From assembly GCA_903834185.1 (NCBI GenBank), contig CAILHX010000006.1, positions 1-64,000 on the forward strand: 64,000 bases of DNA, read 5' to 3'. Below, piece by piece: positions 9,368-19,527 of the stretch. Positions within the stretch are counted from its first letter, which is position 1. Each line of letters opens with the position of its first letter. This DNA comes from an uncultured Methylophilaceae bacterium (GTDB taxonomy: Bacteria; Pseudomonadota; Gammaproteobacteria; Burkholderiales; Methylophilaceae). The position numbers and the translations under genes are program-made. The notes under the pieces were generated by a model. It saw only the letters and a program-made list of their open reading frames with translations, was not told the origin of the DNA and did no database searches.

Positions 9368-10234
9368 ATGAGTTGGTTGCAAAAATTACTTCCCCCCAAG
9401 ATCAAGCGCACGCTCGGGGATACAAAAAAGACCGTGCCGGAAGGACTGTGGAGCAAATGTCCGACTTGTGAGTCAGTGCTGTACCGTACCGATCTCGAGA
9501 AAAATCAGGAAGTATGCCCCAAGTGCGGGTTCCATAACCGTATCGGTGCGCGTGCCAGACTTGATCAGGTGCTGGATGCCGAAGGGCGCATGGAGATCGG
9601 TAGTGAAGTCACCCCGCTGGATCCGCTCAAATTCAAGGATAGCAAAAGTTACGCCGAACGCATCAAAGCCAGTCAGAAGGATACCGGCGAGACCGATGCG
9701 CTGGTGGTGATGCAAGGTAGTATCAATACCGTTCCCGCTGTGGTTGCGGCATTCGAGTTTCGTTTCCAGGGTGGTTCAATGGGCTCAGTGGTAGGAGAAC
9801 GTTTTGTGCGTGGAGTGAATGCCTGTATAGATCACAAACTGCCCTTTATCTGTTTTGCCGCCAGCGGCGGTGCACGTATGCAGGAAGGTTTATTCTCGTT
9901 GTTGCAAATGGCCAAGACCAGTGCCGCACTTACCGCATTATCTCGTGCAAAATTACCTTTCATTTCAGTATTGACTGACCCCACAATGGGGGGTGTTTCA
10001 GCCAGTTTTGCCATGCTGGGCGACGTGATCCTGGCTGAACCGGGCGCATTGATAGGGTTTGCCGGACCACGCGTGATTGAACAGACCGTGCGTGAAACTT
10101 TACCTGACGGTTTTCAGCGCGCCGAGTTTTTGCTGGAACATGGTGCTGTTGACCTGATCGTGGACAGACGCGAGATGCGTGATAAATTGGTGAAACTGAT
10201 TTCCAGTCTGATGCGCCTGCCCGAAAATGGCTGA
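9368..10234 (+). CDS. accD: Acetyl-CoA carboxylase carboxyltransferase subunit beta
   Basis: The beta half of the carboxyltransferase transfers CO2 from carboxybiotin to acetyl-CoA, the first step of fatty-acid synthesis. The N-terminal zinc ribbon has Cys31, Cys34, Cys50 and Cys53 (CPTC, CPKC). The crotonase-like domain shows [12 protein letters not shown] and [11 protein letters not shown]. Length (288 aa) is typical. Its place between trpA and folC is conserved in many proteobacteria. Confidence 0.97.
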   Translation: MSWLQKLLPPKIKRTLGDTKKTVPEGLWSKCPTCESVLYRTDLEKNQEVCPKCGFHNRIGARARLDQVLDAEGRMEIGSEVTPLDPLKFKDSKSYAERIKASQKDTGETDALVVMQGSINTVPAVVAAFEFRFQGGSMGSVVGERFVRGVNACIDHKLPFICFAASGGARMQEGLFSLLQMAKTSAALTALSRAKLPFISVLTDPTMGGVSASFAMLGDVILAEPGALIGFAGPRVIEQTVRETLPDGFQRAEFLLEHGAVDLIVDRREMRDKLVKLISSLMRLPENG

Positions 10235-10266
10235 ACCAGCTCCTCATATTATTTGCATACCAGGCA

Positions 10267-11538
10267 ATGCCTGATTCCACTAAACAGCCAGCTGATCTGG
10301 CTGGCTGGCTGGCCTATCTTGAAATATTGCATCCCAAGACCATCGCCATGGGTCTGGAGCGCGTCGATGAAGTAAAACAACGCCTGAGTCTGAATCCTGA
10401 TTTTCCCATCATTACCGTTGCCGGGACGAATGGCAAAGGTTCAACATGCGCCATTTTGGAAAGTATACTCATGCGAGCCGGCTACAGCGTTGCCTGCTAC
10501 AGCTCGCCGCACCTGATAAATTATAATGAACGGGTCAGAGTGGCCGGTAACGATACCAGCGATGATGATCTGTGCCGTGCATTCGCCGCTGTTGAACAGG
10601 CGCGGGGCGATGTAGTGCTGACCTATTTTGAATTCGGTACGCTGGCGGCGATGTGGTATTTCATTCAAAGCAAAGTAGACGTGGCAGTGCTGGAAGTAGG
10701 GCTGGGTGGCAGATTGGATGCAGTGAACGCATTCGCCCCCGATAGCGCCATCATCACCTGTATCGATATAGATCACGTGGAGTTCCTAGGGAATAGTCGT
10801 GACAGTATCGGTTTTGAAAAAGCGGGCATCTACCGTGCCGGTGTGCCGGCGATCTGCGGAGATGACAGTCCACCTGCATCCATTCCTCGCCAGGCGCAGA
10901 AGATCGGGGCGGATTATCGCCAGATCGGGGTGGATTTCGGTTTTGATGAATATGCGGATACATGGGATTTCTGGTCGCAAGGCGAACGTATTCCAGACCT
11001 GCCCAAGCCGTCATTAGCCGGACATTACCAACTCAATAATGCTGCATGTGCATTGCAGGCGTTGTGTTTGCTACCGCTCAATATAGAACGGAAAGTGATG
11101 AAGAGCGGGCTGCAACAGGCTACCCTGCAAGGGCGCTATCAGAAAATATCAGAGCAGCCGGAAGTGATCGTGGATGTTGCACATAACCCACATGCGGCGC
11201 GAAGTCTGGCACTGAACTTACGCAACAATCCCCCCACAGGGCGTACCATTGCAGTATTTGCCATGCTGGCAGACAAGGATATAGCAGGTGTGGTGAGGAT
11301 GATGCAGCAGGAAGTGGATGTCTGGTATGTGGCAGGTATTCAGCAGGGCCGCGGAGCCGGGCATGAAAAACTGGCGCATGAAGTGCGCTCGATGCTACCG
11401 CAAGCGATCTTGTTTGCAATTCCAACAGTGGCTGAAGCATACATGCAGGCATGTCGTAGCGCCGTCGAAAATGATAGAATTATCGCATTCGGCTCTTTCT
11501 ACACCGTCGCCGATGTGCTCCGGGCTTCCTTAAACTAG
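10267..11538 (+). CDS. folC: Bifunctional folylpolyglutamate / dihydrofolate synthase
   Basis: Adds glutamate to dihydropteroate and to reduced folates, which matters for one-carbon carriers. The 423-residue protein has the Mur-ligase P-loop VAGTNGKGST (51-60), YSSPHL, VLEVGLGGRLDA, the HVEFLG loop and the C-terminal domain segment VDVAHNPHAA. The ATG at 10267 is the first in frame after accD, 32 bases downstream. Length and motifs are normal. Confidence 0.96.
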   Translation: MPDSTKQPADLAGWLAYLEILHPKTIAMGLERVDEVKQRLSLNPDFPIITVAGTNGKGSTCAILESILMRAGYSVACYSSPHLINYNERVRVAGNDTSDDDLCRAFAAVEQARGDVVLTYFEFGTLAAMWYFIQSKVDVAVLEVGLGGRLDAVNAFAPDSAIITCIDIDHVEFLGNSRDSIGFEKAGIYRAGVPAICGDDSPPASIPRQAQKIGADYRQIGVDFGFDEYADTWDFWSQGERIPDLPKPSLAGHYQLNNAACALQALCLLPLNIERKVMKSGLQQATLQGRYQKISEQPEVIVDVAHNPHAARSLALNLRNNPPTGRTIAVFAMLADKDIAGVVRMMQQEVDVWYVAGIQQGRGAGHEKLAHEVRSMLPQAILFAIPTVAEAYMQACRSAVENDRIIAFGSFYTVADVLRASLN

Positions 11539-11550
11539 ATTAGGTTCATT

Positions 11551-12255
11551 ATGGCTACTGAACAATTGACCGATCAGGAAAAAGATTTCAGGAGACGTGC
11601 GCGTCGACGCTTGATCGGTGCAGTGGCGTTAGTGCTATTGATGGTGACCGTGCTACCGATGCTGCTGGATGATCGAAGTGATCAGAATATGCCGGCAGCG
11701 GATGTTGCGATCAGCATCCCCAGTCAGGATGATACTGGTTTCACCTCCAAGATCGTGCCGGTCACTCCCGCTGTGACTGCTAAGCCAGCCCCCGCTGCTC
11801 CCATGGCACCAATTCCCGAACCTTCTGCCTCAGCATCACCCGCTCCGCTTGCAGCCCCTGCAATACCTGCACAACCTGCCAAAGTAATTGAAAAGCCATC
11901 TACACAAGCTGCAGCAGCCCAACCTATAGTGCAAATGGAGCCGCCGCTGGCTCCCGCAGCGAAAGAGTCCCCTAAGAAGGCAGACAAGGCTGACCCACCT
12001 GTAACGCAAAAGGTAACTCCCAAAAAAGGGATGGTGTCGGTACAGATCGGCGTATTCTCTGATGCTGCGAAAGTAAAACAAGTACAGGCAAAGATCGCAG
12101 CATTGGGTTTGAAATCGGGAATCGAGACTTTGAATACGCCTACAGGGCCAAAATTACGTATGCGTAGCGGTCCTTACGACACCAGGGCGGACGCAGAACA
12201 GGCATTGGAGACCTTGAAAGGTGCTGGATTCAGCCCCATATTGGTCATGCATTGA
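11551..12255 (+). CDS. SPOR-domain protein, DedD-like
   Basis: A bitopic protein of 234 residues: a basic cytoplasmic N-terminus (RRRARRRLIG), one membrane helix at about 20-38, a Pro/Ala-rich periplasmic linker (about 70-150), and a C-terminal SPOR domain from about 160. The SPOR domain contains VQIGVFSDAAKV and LRMRSGPYDTRADAE. SPOR domains bind denuded septal peptidoglycan, and DedD helps cell constriction in E. coli. The folC-dedD-cvpA-purF order matches E. coli, which supports the DedD assignment. Confidence 0.85.
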   Translation: MATEQLTDQEKDFRRRARRRLIGAVALVLLMVTVLPMLLDDRSDQNMPAADVAISIPSQDDTGFTSKIVPVTPAVTAKPAPAAPMAPIPEPSASASPAPLAAPAIPAQPAKVIEKPSTQAAAAQPIVQMEPPLAPAAKESPKKADKADPPVTQKVTPKKGMVSVQIGVFSDAAKVKQVQAKIAALGLKSGIETLNTPTGPKLRMRSGPYDTRADAEQALETLKGAGFSPILVMH

Positions 12256-12276
12256 GCAACAGGATTTGAGATAACT

Positions 12277-12774
12277 GTGACTGTTTTTGATTATGCCGTA
12301 CTGGGGATTTTAGGTGCTTCCATCCTGTTGAGTCTGATGCGTGGTTTTGTGCGGGAAGCACTGGGTTTGGCGAGTTGGGTGGTGGCATTGTTTATGGCGC
12401 GTAGCTATGCAGTCACAGTCGCGCACATGCTGCCGAATGCGATTCCCAACGAGAGTTTACGTATGCTGGCAGGCTTTGTGATGGTGTTTTTGGCAACTTT
12501 GCTGGCGACTAGTTTGCTGACGATCTTTATCAGCGAGCTGGTTAAAAAAATGGGCTTGAGTGTGATGGATCGTGGCTTGGGTGCTATATTCGGTATGACT
12601 AGAGGAGTACTGATTGTGGGCGTGCTTGTTATGCTGGGAGGGTTAACCTCATTGCCACAACGTGAAGAATGGCGTGACGCCATGCTCAGCGCCCCGCTGG
12701 AAGATATGGTGATCAAGGCTTCGTCCTGGCTGCCGCAAGACTTTACCAAACATTTGAAGTTTGACCAGAGCTGA
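12277..12774 (+). CDS. cvpA: CvpA family membrane protein
   Basis: A 165-residue protein with four predicted membrane helices (about 1-20, 26-45, 62-88 and 103-125), including the family signature [13 protein letters not shown] near the N-terminus. In E. coli CvpA lies directly before purF and is named for its effect on colicin V production; its biochemical role is unsettled. The start is GTG 12277, the first plausible start after the dedD-like stop. The stop lies seven bases before purF. Confidence 0.88.
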   Translation: MTVFDYAVLGILGASILLSLMRGFVREALGLASWVVALFMARSYAVTVAHMLPNAIPNESLRMLAGFVMVFLATLLATSLLTIFISELVKKMGLSVMDRGLGAIFGMTRGVLIVGVLVMLGGLTSLPQREEWRDAMLSAPLEDMVIKASSWLPQDFTKHLKFDQS

Positions 12775-12781
12775 CAAAACC

Positions 12782-14329
12782 ATGTGCGGAATTATAGGTA
12801 TCGTAGGCAAAAATCCAGTTAACCAGTCCCTGTACGACGGGCTACTGGTGCTCCAACATCGCGGACAGGATGCTGCAGGTATTGTGACTTGCGATGGCGA
12901 CACTTTCTATATGCACAAGAACAACGGCATGGTGCAGGACGTGTTTCAAACGCGTCATATGCGTGGCCTGGTTGGCAATTCAGGTATCGCGCATGTGCGA
13001 TATCCTACGGCAGGGTCCCCATCGGCGGCTGAAGCACAACCCTTCTACGTCAATTCGCCGTTTGGCATCGTGCTCGGGCACAACGGAAATCTCACCAACT
13101 CTGCCCAACTCAAGGAAGAAATGTTCCGGCAGGATCTGCGTCACATCAATACCACTTCCGATTCCGAAGTGTTGTTGAATGTTCTGGCACATGAGATCGA
13201 AAGCCAGTCTTCAGGGTATGTGACGCTTGATAACAGCATGATCTTTGATGCAGTGACCGGTGTGCATCGTCGTTGTCGAGGCGCTTACGCCGTGGTGGCG
13301 ATGATTGCGAATTACGGTTTGCTGGCGTTTCGCGATCCTTTCGGCATACGTCCTCTGGTGATAGGCAAGGCCGAAACCGAGAAGGGCACAGAGTATGTTG
13401 TAGCTTCAGAGAGTGTGGCTTTGGATGTTCTGGGTTTTACTCTGGTACGCGATGTTGCGCCGGGCGAGGCGGTATTTATAGATCTGGACGGCCATTTCTA
13501 CTCGCAACAATGCGCCGAGAATCCCGTACTGAACCCCTGTATTTTCGAATATGTCTATCTGGCACGCCCTGATTCCGTCATTGACGGTGTTTCCGTGTAT
13601 CAAACGCGGTTGCATATGGGTGAAAGTCTGGCTGAGAAGATACATCGCGAATGGGCACATCATAATATCGACGTGGTGATCCCGATCCCGGACACCAGCC
13701 GCCCTAGCGCGCTCCAATTGGCGAATGCCCTGAACCTGACTTATCGTGAAGGGTTTATCAAGAATCGTTATATCGGCCGCACCTTCATCATGCCGGGGCA
13801 GGAACTGCGGCGCAAATCCGTCAGGCAGAAACTTAACCCCATAGGAATGGAGTTCAAGGGAAAGAACGTACTGCTGGTGGATGATTCCATCGTGCGTGGT
13901 ACGACTTCAGAGCGTATTGTGCAGATGGCACGTGAAGCAGGCGCACACAAAGTATTTTTTGCCTCTGCGGCACCGCCGGTTCGTTTCCCCAACGTGTACG
14001 GTATTGATATGCCGAGTGCGGACGAGCTCTTGGCCACGCACCACCGGACCGATGAGGATATTTGCCATGCCATCGGGGCAGATGCCTTGATCTATCAGGA
14101 TCTCGATGCGCTGGTGAGAGATATCAAGTTGGGAAATCCGGACATCATGAAATTCGATTGCTCATGTTTTGATGGCAACTACGTCACCGGCGACGTGAGT
14201 GCTGCTTATCTGAGTGCTATAGAAGCGGCAAGAAAAGACGGTGCGAAATTCAAGAAGCCGAGTAATTCAACTACGCAACTGGACCTGAATCTGGTGAGCT
14301 TGGAAGAAGAACAGGAAGAGACTGTTTAG
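12782..14329 (+). CDS. purF: Amidophosphoribosyltransferase
   Basis: Transfers the glutamine amide to PRPP, the first committed step of purine synthesis. I placed the start at ATG 12782 so that the catalytic Cys becomes residue 1 once the Met is removed (MCGIIGIVG). The longer frame from 12761 would bury it. The glutaminase domain has HRGQDAAGI and RYPTAG. The PRPP motif [14 protein letters not shown] is at about 363-376. Total length is 515 aa. The C-terminus ([14 protein letters not shown]) follows the E. coli pattern rather than that of the iron-sulfur enzymes. It ends the trpF-purF run. Confidence 0.97.
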   Translation: MCGIIGIVGKNPVNQSLYDGLLVLQHRGQDAAGIVTCDGDTFYMHKNNGMVQDVFQTRHMRGLVGNSGIAHVRYPTAGSPSAAEAQPFYVNSPFGIVLGHNGNLTNSAQLKEEMFRQDLRHINTTSDSEVLLNVLAHEIESQSSGYVTLDNSMIFDAVTGVHRRCRGAYAVVAMIANYGLLAFRDPFGIRPLVIGKAETEKGTEYVVASESVALDVLGFTLVRDVAPGEAVFIDLDGHFYSQQCAENPVLNPCIFEYVYLARPDSVIDGVSVYQTRLHMGESLAEKIHREWAHHNIDVVIPIPDTSRPSALQLANALNLTYREGFIKNRYIGRTFIMPGQELRRKSVRQKLNPIGMEFKGKNVLLVDDSIVRGTTSERIVQMAREAGAHKVFFASAAPPVRFPNVYGIDMPSADELLATHHRTDEDICHAIGADALIYQDLDALVRDIKLGNPDIMKFDCSCFDGNYVTGDVSAAYLSAIEAARKDGAKFKKPSNSTTQLDLNLVSLEEEQEETV

Positions 14330-14488
14330 GCTGTTAGAAAATGAACGTGCACTTTGCTGGAGACGGTGGTCGTAGCAAACAGCCATTTTAGTAAGTGAAT
14401 TGACAAAAGCCTGGCCTATGCATTAATCTACCTACTGCGCCGATTTGAAATGATTTAGATTTCAGCTTGCGGGCGCGTTAAAAATACA

Positions 14489-14540
14489 GCTAAAGCGAGT
14501 CTAAAAAAGCCCGTTTTAGCAATCGCTAACGGGCTTTTTT
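14489..14540 (+). terminator. Terminator-like hairpin 31 nt before metZ (possible attenuator)
   Basis: AAAAAAGCCCG (14503-14513) pairs with CGGGCTTTTTT (14530-14540), with inner TTAGC/GCTAA pairing, a 4-nt loop and a T6 tail. It could simply terminate purF. However, only 31 bases separate it from the metZ ATG, too few for an ordinary promoter. GCTAAA at 14489-14494 can pair with TTTAGC at 14515-14520 and break the stem, so regulated read-through into metZ is possible. The rest of 14330-14488 shows no gene. Confidence 0.75.
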
Positions 14541-14571
14541 ATTGCCCGAAATTTGAAAAGAGGCATGCCAT

Positions 14572-15738
14572 ATGACACAGCAATATAAACCGGAAACCAT
14601 TGCAGTAAGAACAGGTAGTCAACATACGCCATTCGGAGAGAATTCCGAGGCGATGTTCCTGACGTCGAGTTTCGTATTCGATAACGCAGCACAGGCAGCG
14701 GCGCGTTTTGGCGGGCAGGAGCCAGGCAATATCTACTCACGCTTCACCAACCCCGGCGTTACCATGTTCCAGGATAAGCTGGCTGCACTGGAAGGCGCGG
14801 AATATTGCGTGGCGACCGCCAGTGGCATGGCGGCGATACTGGCTTGCGTGATGGGCTTATGCTCGGCAGGTGACCACATCGTCGCCTCGCGCAGTATCTT
14901 TGGCACCTCGGTGCAATTGTTTGCCAATATCCTCAAGCGTTGGGGTTTGCAAACCACTTTTGTGTCGCTGACCGATTTGACTGCCTGGGAAGCAGCGGTG
15001 AAGCCCAACACCAAATTGTTTTTCGTGGAAACGCCGTCCAATCCGTTATTGGAAGTATGCGATATTGCGTTGCTGGCAGATCTGGCGCATCAATCCAACG
15101 CTTTACTTGTGGTGGATAATTGCCTGTGCACGCCGGTGTTGCAAAAACCGCTGCAACTAGGTGCAGATATCATTATTCACTCTGCCACCAAATACATTGA
15201 TGGTCAGGGACGTTGCCTGGGCGGAGCCGTGCTAGGAAAGAAAGATGTGCTTGAGCCGGTGTACGGTTTTTTACGTACAGCGGGGCCGAGCATGAGCGCG
15301 TTCAATGCCTGGGTGTTCCTGAAAGGGCTGGAGACCTTGTTCGTGCGCATGGAGGCACATTCAAGAAATGCGCTGGCGTTGGCGCAATGGCTGGAATCTC
15401 AGCCACAAGTGGCACGTGTCTACTACCCTGGTCTGGAATCGCATCCTCAGCACCAGCTTGCAATGCAGCAGCAAAAATCAGGTGGCGGTGTGGTGTCATT
15501 CGATGTGAAAGGCGGCAAGGACGCAGCCTGGCGTCTGATAGACGCAACGCAGATGCTATCTATCACGGCCAACCTGGGCGATGCCAAAACCACCATCACG
15601 CATCCGGCGACCACCACCCATAGCCGGGTAAGTCCGGAAGAGCGTGCGGCAGCGGGTATCGGCGACGGTCTGATACGGATCGCGGTCGGGCTGGAAAACG
15701 TGCTGGATGTTCAGGCGGATATCAAGCGTGGGCTATAG
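14572..15738 (+). CDS. metZ: O-succinylhomoserine sulfhydrylase
   Basis: A PLP-dependent gamma-family enzyme that makes homocysteine from O-succinylhomoserine and sulfide, so it uses the product of the sulfate-reduction genes at 48-56 kb. The 388-residue protein begins with a TIAVRTG segment, has YSRFTNPGV, TASGMAAI, the PLP lysine at 207 (HSATKYIDG) and the C-terminal IRIAVGLE. The downstream-of-purF position matches metZ in Pseudomonas and many betaproteobacteria, favouring MetZ over MetB or MetY. AAAAGAGG precedes the ATG. Confidence 0.92.
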   Translation: MTQQYKPETIAVRTGSQHTPFGENSEAMFLTSSFVFDNAAQAAARFGGQEPGNIYSRFTNPGVTMFQDKLAALEGAEYCVATASGMAAILACVMGLCSAGDHIVASRSIFGTSVQLFANILKRWGLQTTFVSLTDLTAWEAAVKPNTKLFFVETPSNPLLEVCDIALLADLAHQSNALLVVDNCLCTPVLQKPLQLGADIIIHSATKYIDGQGRCLGGAVLGKKDVLEPVYGFLRTAGPSMSAFNAWVFLKGLETLFVRMEAHSRNALALAQWLESQPQVARVYYPGLESHPQHQLAMQQQKSGGGVVSFDVKGGKDAAWRLIDATQMLSITANLGDAKTTITHPATTTHSRVSPEERAAAGIGDGLIRIAVGLENVLDVQADIKRGL

Positions 15739-15757
15739 CCCTTAGTGCAATTTACAG

Positions 15758-16621
15758 TCAGCCTAAAATTGTTTGTGTAGCTGCATCTGGATCCAATAAG
15801 CGCCACTCTATGATCCCGATGTAGCCGTCTTGCGCCGCGACCACGATAGACAAGCCGTTCACGTGTATCGGAATGCCAGGCTTGTGGTTATGTGGTTCTT
15901 CCCAGCCCACTGCGCGCTTAAGGCAGATGGGCACCTCATTGATATATGCCATACACTCGATCAGGCCAAAAGCTCTTAGCCGTCGCAATATATCGGCTAC
16001 GTTTTGCGAGAAGTCTAGGGTTCTATCCTGCTCAGTCCATAGCTTGGTGTAATTACTTTCATTGGCTTGTGGTTTTGCATGGAGCCAAAGCGCTGTAAAG
16101 TTGGCTGCGATATGGTGAGCAAGCTGTTTGGCAGCTATCTGGATCTTCAAGTCCAGGCTCTCATGGCATTCATCCGCTGTCATGGGGAACTGTTTGAAGT
16201 CAAGAATATCGCCTGCATCGAACTCATCTGTGACCTGATGACAAGTGACCCCCCATGTTGCTTTTTTATTGAGCACAGCTTGCACCATGGGATAAGGGCC
16301 GCGACTATCTGGCAGGAGGGACGGATGAAAGTTGATCGCGTATTTTAAATAAGGTCGCCAGTCAGGTACGCGCCAGGCGTAACTGGCGATGATGAGGATG
16401 TCGCAACCCTGTAGTGCAAGCTCCTGCAGGTCACTTTCCGATAATCGCGAGAATTGCACGTCCAGCGCCAACCGCTGAGCATACTCGACGACGGCTTTGC
16501 TATGGCAAGTGCGGTGATCTTCATGACTGGTGAATAGTTTTACCGGCTGCCAACCTGCATTCACGAAGGCTTCAAATATGCCCATGTAACGATCACTCGC
16601 TGTAATCGCGAATCGCATCAT
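15758..16621 (-). CDS. Formyltransferase-fold protein (Fmt/GART-like)
   Basis: A 287-residue protein with a formyltransferase N-terminal domain: Asn97 and His99 in INFHPSLLPDSRGPYP, and Asp135 in FDAGDIL. These match the catalytic Asn-His-Asp triad of methionyl-tRNA and GAR formyltransferases. The C-terminal part (about 200-287) resembles a short Fmt-type C domain. It is not the canonical Fmt: the tRNA-binding C domain is small and no def gene is adjacent. A sugar- or amino-acid N-formyltransferase, or a formyl hydrolase, is possible. It is convergent with metZ and stands alone. Two consecutive ATGs (16621, 16618) may start it. Confidence 0.7.
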   Translation of the reverse strand: MMRFAITASDRYMGIFEAFVNAGWQPVKLFTSHEDHRTCHSKAVVEYAQRLALDVQFSRLSESDLQELALQGCDILIIASYAWRVPDWRPYLKYAINFHPSLLPDSRGPYPMVQAVLNKKATWGVTCHQVTDEFDAGDILDFKQFPMTADECHESLDLKIQIAAKQLAHHIAANFTALWLHAKPQANESNYTKLWTEQDRTLDFSQNVADILRRLRAFGLIECMAYINEVPICLKRAVGWEEPHNHKPGIPIHVNGLSIVVAAQDGYIGIIEWRLLDPDAATQTILG

Positions 16622-16700
16622 CAGTTCTCACTATAACTTTTTAGTACCTGATGATGGTGCCAGTGTGATGTATCGTGATTATTTCTTTACTGCAGGGTTT

Positions 16701-16726
16701 TGTAACACCCTGTAACGCTATGTAAC
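16701..16726. repeat. Three TGTAAC repeats at exact 10-bp spacing
   Basis: TGTAAC begins at 16701, 16711 and 16721. The three copies lie on one helical face, in the 301-base gap between the divergent formyltransferase gene and gyrA. They could be a regulator-binding array. No other gene-like signal was seen in 16622-16922. A TGCTAAAAT extended -10 candidate for gyrA lies at 16832-16840. Confidence 0.6.
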
Positions 16727-16922
16727 AGCAGCTTTTGTGCAGTCGAATGAAGCCCTTTGATATGGCTCGTAGCGACAGTTCAATGATGCTATTTTTACCT
16801 GCCAAAGAGGCATGATTTGGTCACCGTATCGTGCTAAAATTCGGAGGTTTTTTGCAATGCCGGACGGGCATAAAAGTCGACACAAAAAACAACATAAAAT
16901 CAATTAACTACCGAAGCTGCTC

Positions 16923-19466
16923 ATGGACCAATTTGCCAAAGAAACAATACCTGTAAGTCTAGAAGAAGAAATGCGCCGTTCCTACCTTGATTACGCGATG
17001 AGCGTGATCGTGGGGCGTGCCTTACCGGATGTCAGAGATGGCCTTAAACCTGTGCATAGACGCGTTTTATACGCCATGCATGAGTTATCGAACGACTACA
17101 ATCGGCCCTACAAAAAGTCAGCGCGTATCGTCGGTGATGTGATCGGTAAATACCACCCGCACGGAGACACTGCGGTATACGACACTATTGTACGTATGGC
17201 ACAGGATTTTTCGTTGCGCTATATGCTGGTTGACGGTCAGGGGAACTTTGGCTCGGTGGATGGCGACAATGCCGCCGCCATGCGTTATACCGAAATCCGC
17301 ATGGCCAGAATCGCTCATGAATTGCTGGCCGATCTGGACAAGGAAACAGTCAATTTTGGTGACAACTATGATGGCTCTGAACATGAGCCGCTGGTGTTGC
17401 CAGCCAAGATACCCAATCTTTTAATCAACGGCAGCTCAGGTATCGCCGTGGGCATGGCCACCAATATCCCGCCGCACAATCTCAATGAAGTGATCGATGC
17501 CTGTCTGGCAGTATTGAAAGATGGTGAGATCGGCATTGAAGAATTGATCGAGATCGTGCCGGCACCGGACTTTCCAACGGCGGGCATCATCTATGGAACG
17601 GTAGGCGTGCGCGAAGGATACCGCACCGGACGCGGCCGCTGTGTAATGCGCGCGCGTACCCATTTCGAGGATATCGGCAAAGGTGAGCGCCAGGCCATCA
17701 TCGTCGACGAATTACCGTATCAGGTGAACAAAAAGACACTGATCGAGAAGATCGCCGAACTGGTCAACGACAAGAAGATAGAAGGCATCTCCGACCTGCG
17801 CGACGAATCGGATAAATCCGGTATGCGCATGGTGATCGAACTCAAGCGCGGCGAAGTGCCTGAAGTCGTGCTGAACAATCTGTACAAGCAAACGCAGCTT
17901 CAAGACACGTTTGGCATGAACATGGTAGCCCTGGTAGACGGGCAGCCGCGCCTGCTGAATCTGAAGCAGATGCTGGAGGCCTTCCTGCGTCACAGACGCG
18001 AAGTGGTCACACGCCGTACCGTATTCGAACTGAAAAAGGCCAGGGATCGTGGTCATGTGCTGGAAGGCCTTGCGGTGGCGTTGGCGAATGTAGATGAGAT
18101 GATCGCCTTGATCAAGGCTGCGCCTACGCCTCCTGACGCCAAGCGCGAGTTGATGGCGCGTAGCTGGAAATCCACGGTGGTGCAGGAAATGCTGCAGCGT
18201 GCAGCGGCAGATGCTTCGCGGCCTGAAGGTCTTGATGAAGCCTATGGCTTGAAAAAGAATGGCTATATGCTGTCCGATGTGCAGGCGCAGGAAATCCTGC
18301 AAATGCGCTTGCAACGCCTGACCGGACTAGAACAGGACAAGATCGTCAGCGAGTATAAAGAGGTGATGGATACCATTGCCGATCTGCTGGATATTCTGGC
18401 CAAGCCTGAACGCGTAACCGAGATCATTGTCGGCGAACTGGCAGCAGTGAAGCAGCAATTCGGCGACAAGCGTCGCAGCGAGATCGTGCATAACGCACAG
18501 GACCTCAGCCTTGAAGACCTGATCACGCCACAGGATGTGGTGGTGACACTGTCGCATACCGGCTATGTCAAATCGCAACCGCTGGATGAATATCGCGCGC
18601 AACGTCGTGGCGGCCGTGGCAAACAGGCTGCCGCCACCAAGGAAGACGACTTTATCGACAAGATGTTCGTTGCCAATACGCACGATTACATCCTTTGCTT
18701 CTCCAGCCGTGGTCGCGTTTACTGGCTCAAGGTCTATGAAGTGCCGCAGGGTAGCCGCATCAGTCGCGGCAAGCCTATCGTCAATCTGTTCCCGCTGGAA
18801 GAGGGCGAGAAGATCAACGCCATCCTGCCGGTGAAGGAATTCGACGAAAATCACTTTGTATTCATGGCGACCTCTCAGGGTGTGGTTAAGAAGTCACCGC
18901 TTACTGATTTCGCCAATCCTCGCCGTTCCGGCATTATCGCGGTGAATCTGGACGATGATGACTATCTCATCGGTGCCGAGATCACCAATGGCAGCAATGA
19001 CATCGTGCTGGTTTCCAACGGCGGCAAGGCGGTATGGTTCGATGAGGAAGACGTAAGACCTATGGGACGCACTGCGCGAGGTGTACGTGGCATGAAGCTG
19101 CAAAAGGATCAGCAGGTACTGTCGCTGCTGATCGCGGATAGCGACCAGCAGACGGTATTGGTTGCCACTGAAAATGGTTACGGCAAGCGCACAGTACTGG
19201 CAGACTTCAGGCATTCCGGTCGTGCCACGCAGGGCGTCAAGGCGATTGCCACCAGTGAACGTAATGGCTTGGTGGTGGCAGCACGACTGGTGAATGACGA
19301 CGACGAGATTATGCTCATCACCACAGGTGGCGTGTTGATCCGTACCCGCGTCAAGGAGATACGCGAGCTGGGTCGTGCCACGCAGGGCGTGACACTGATC
19401 AATCTGGGCGAAGGCGAAAAGCTTTCCGGCCTGGAAAAAGTGGTGGAGACCGACGACGAAGAGTAA
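16923..19466 (+). CDS. gyrA: DNA gyrase subunit A
   Basis: The breakage-reunion subunit of gyrase. In the 847-residue protein the active-site Tyr122 lies in [10 protein letters not shown]. The quinolone-resistance region reads [12 protein letters not shown], so position 83 is Thr and position 87 is Asp. The GyrA box QRRGGRGKQ in the C-terminal wrapping domain separates it from ParC. Six beta-pinwheel repeats follow (for example ENGYGKRT and GGVLIRT). It begins the conserved gyrA-serC-pheA order; serC starts 61 bases on. Confidence 0.98.
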   Translation: MDQFAKETIPVSLEEEMRRSYLDYAMSVIVGRALPDVRDGLKPVHRRVLYAMHELSNDYNRPYKKSARIVGDVIGKYHPHGDTAVYDTIVRMAQDFSLRYMLVDGQGNFGSVDGDNAAAMRYTEIRMARIAHELLADLDKETVNFGDNYDGSEHEPLVLPAKIPNLLINGSSGIAVGMATNIPPHNLNEVIDACLAVLKDGEIGIEELIEIVPAPDFPTAGIIYGTVGVREGYRTGRGRCVMRARTHFEDIGKGERQAIIVDELPYQVNKKTLIEKIAELVNDKKIEGISDLRDESDKSGMRMVIELKRGEVPEVVLNNLYKQTQLQDTFGMNMVALVDGQPRLLNLKQMLEAFLRHRREVVTRRTVFELKKARDRGHVLEGLAVALANVDEMIALIKAAPTPPDAKRELMARSWKSTVVQEMLQRAAADASRPEGLDEAYGLKKNGYMLSDVQAQEILQMRLQRLTGLEQDKIVSEYKEVMDTIADLLDILAKPERVTEIIVGELAAVKQQFGDKRRSEIVHNAQDLSLEDLITPQDVVVTLSHTGYVKSQPLDEYRAQRRGGRGKQAAATKEDDFIDKMFVANTHDYILCFSSRGRVYWLKVYEVPQGSRISRGKPIVNLFPLEEGEKINAILPVKEFDENHFVFMATSQGVVKKSPLTDFANPRRSGIIAVNLDDDDYLIGAEITNGSNDIVLVSNGGKAVWFDEEDVRPMGRTARGVRGMKLQKDQQVLSLLIADSDQQTVLVATENGYGKRTVLADFRHSGRATQGVKAIATSERNGLVVAARLVNDDDEIMLITTGGVLIRTRVKEIRELGRATQGVTLINLGEGEKLSGLEKVVETDDEE

Positions 19467-19527
19467 GGTTAATAAGTTGATTCATAACCATTAGTGATCC
19501 ATAGCAACTTGTGAAGAGAGAGTGTAT

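Noticed and set aside
14330-14500. Known SAM or SAH riboswitch before metZ
   Set aside because: No match to the conserved cores I know; only a generic attenuator-like hairpin can be supported.
16718-16903. 61-codon minus-strand frame in the gyrA upstream gap
   Set aside because: No ribosome site and no recognisable protein pattern; the region looks regulatory.
17166-17190. Thr at GyrA position 83 as a resistance mutation
   Set aside because: Thr is the normal residue there in several wild-type proteobacteria, so it is not evidence of acquired quinolone resistance.
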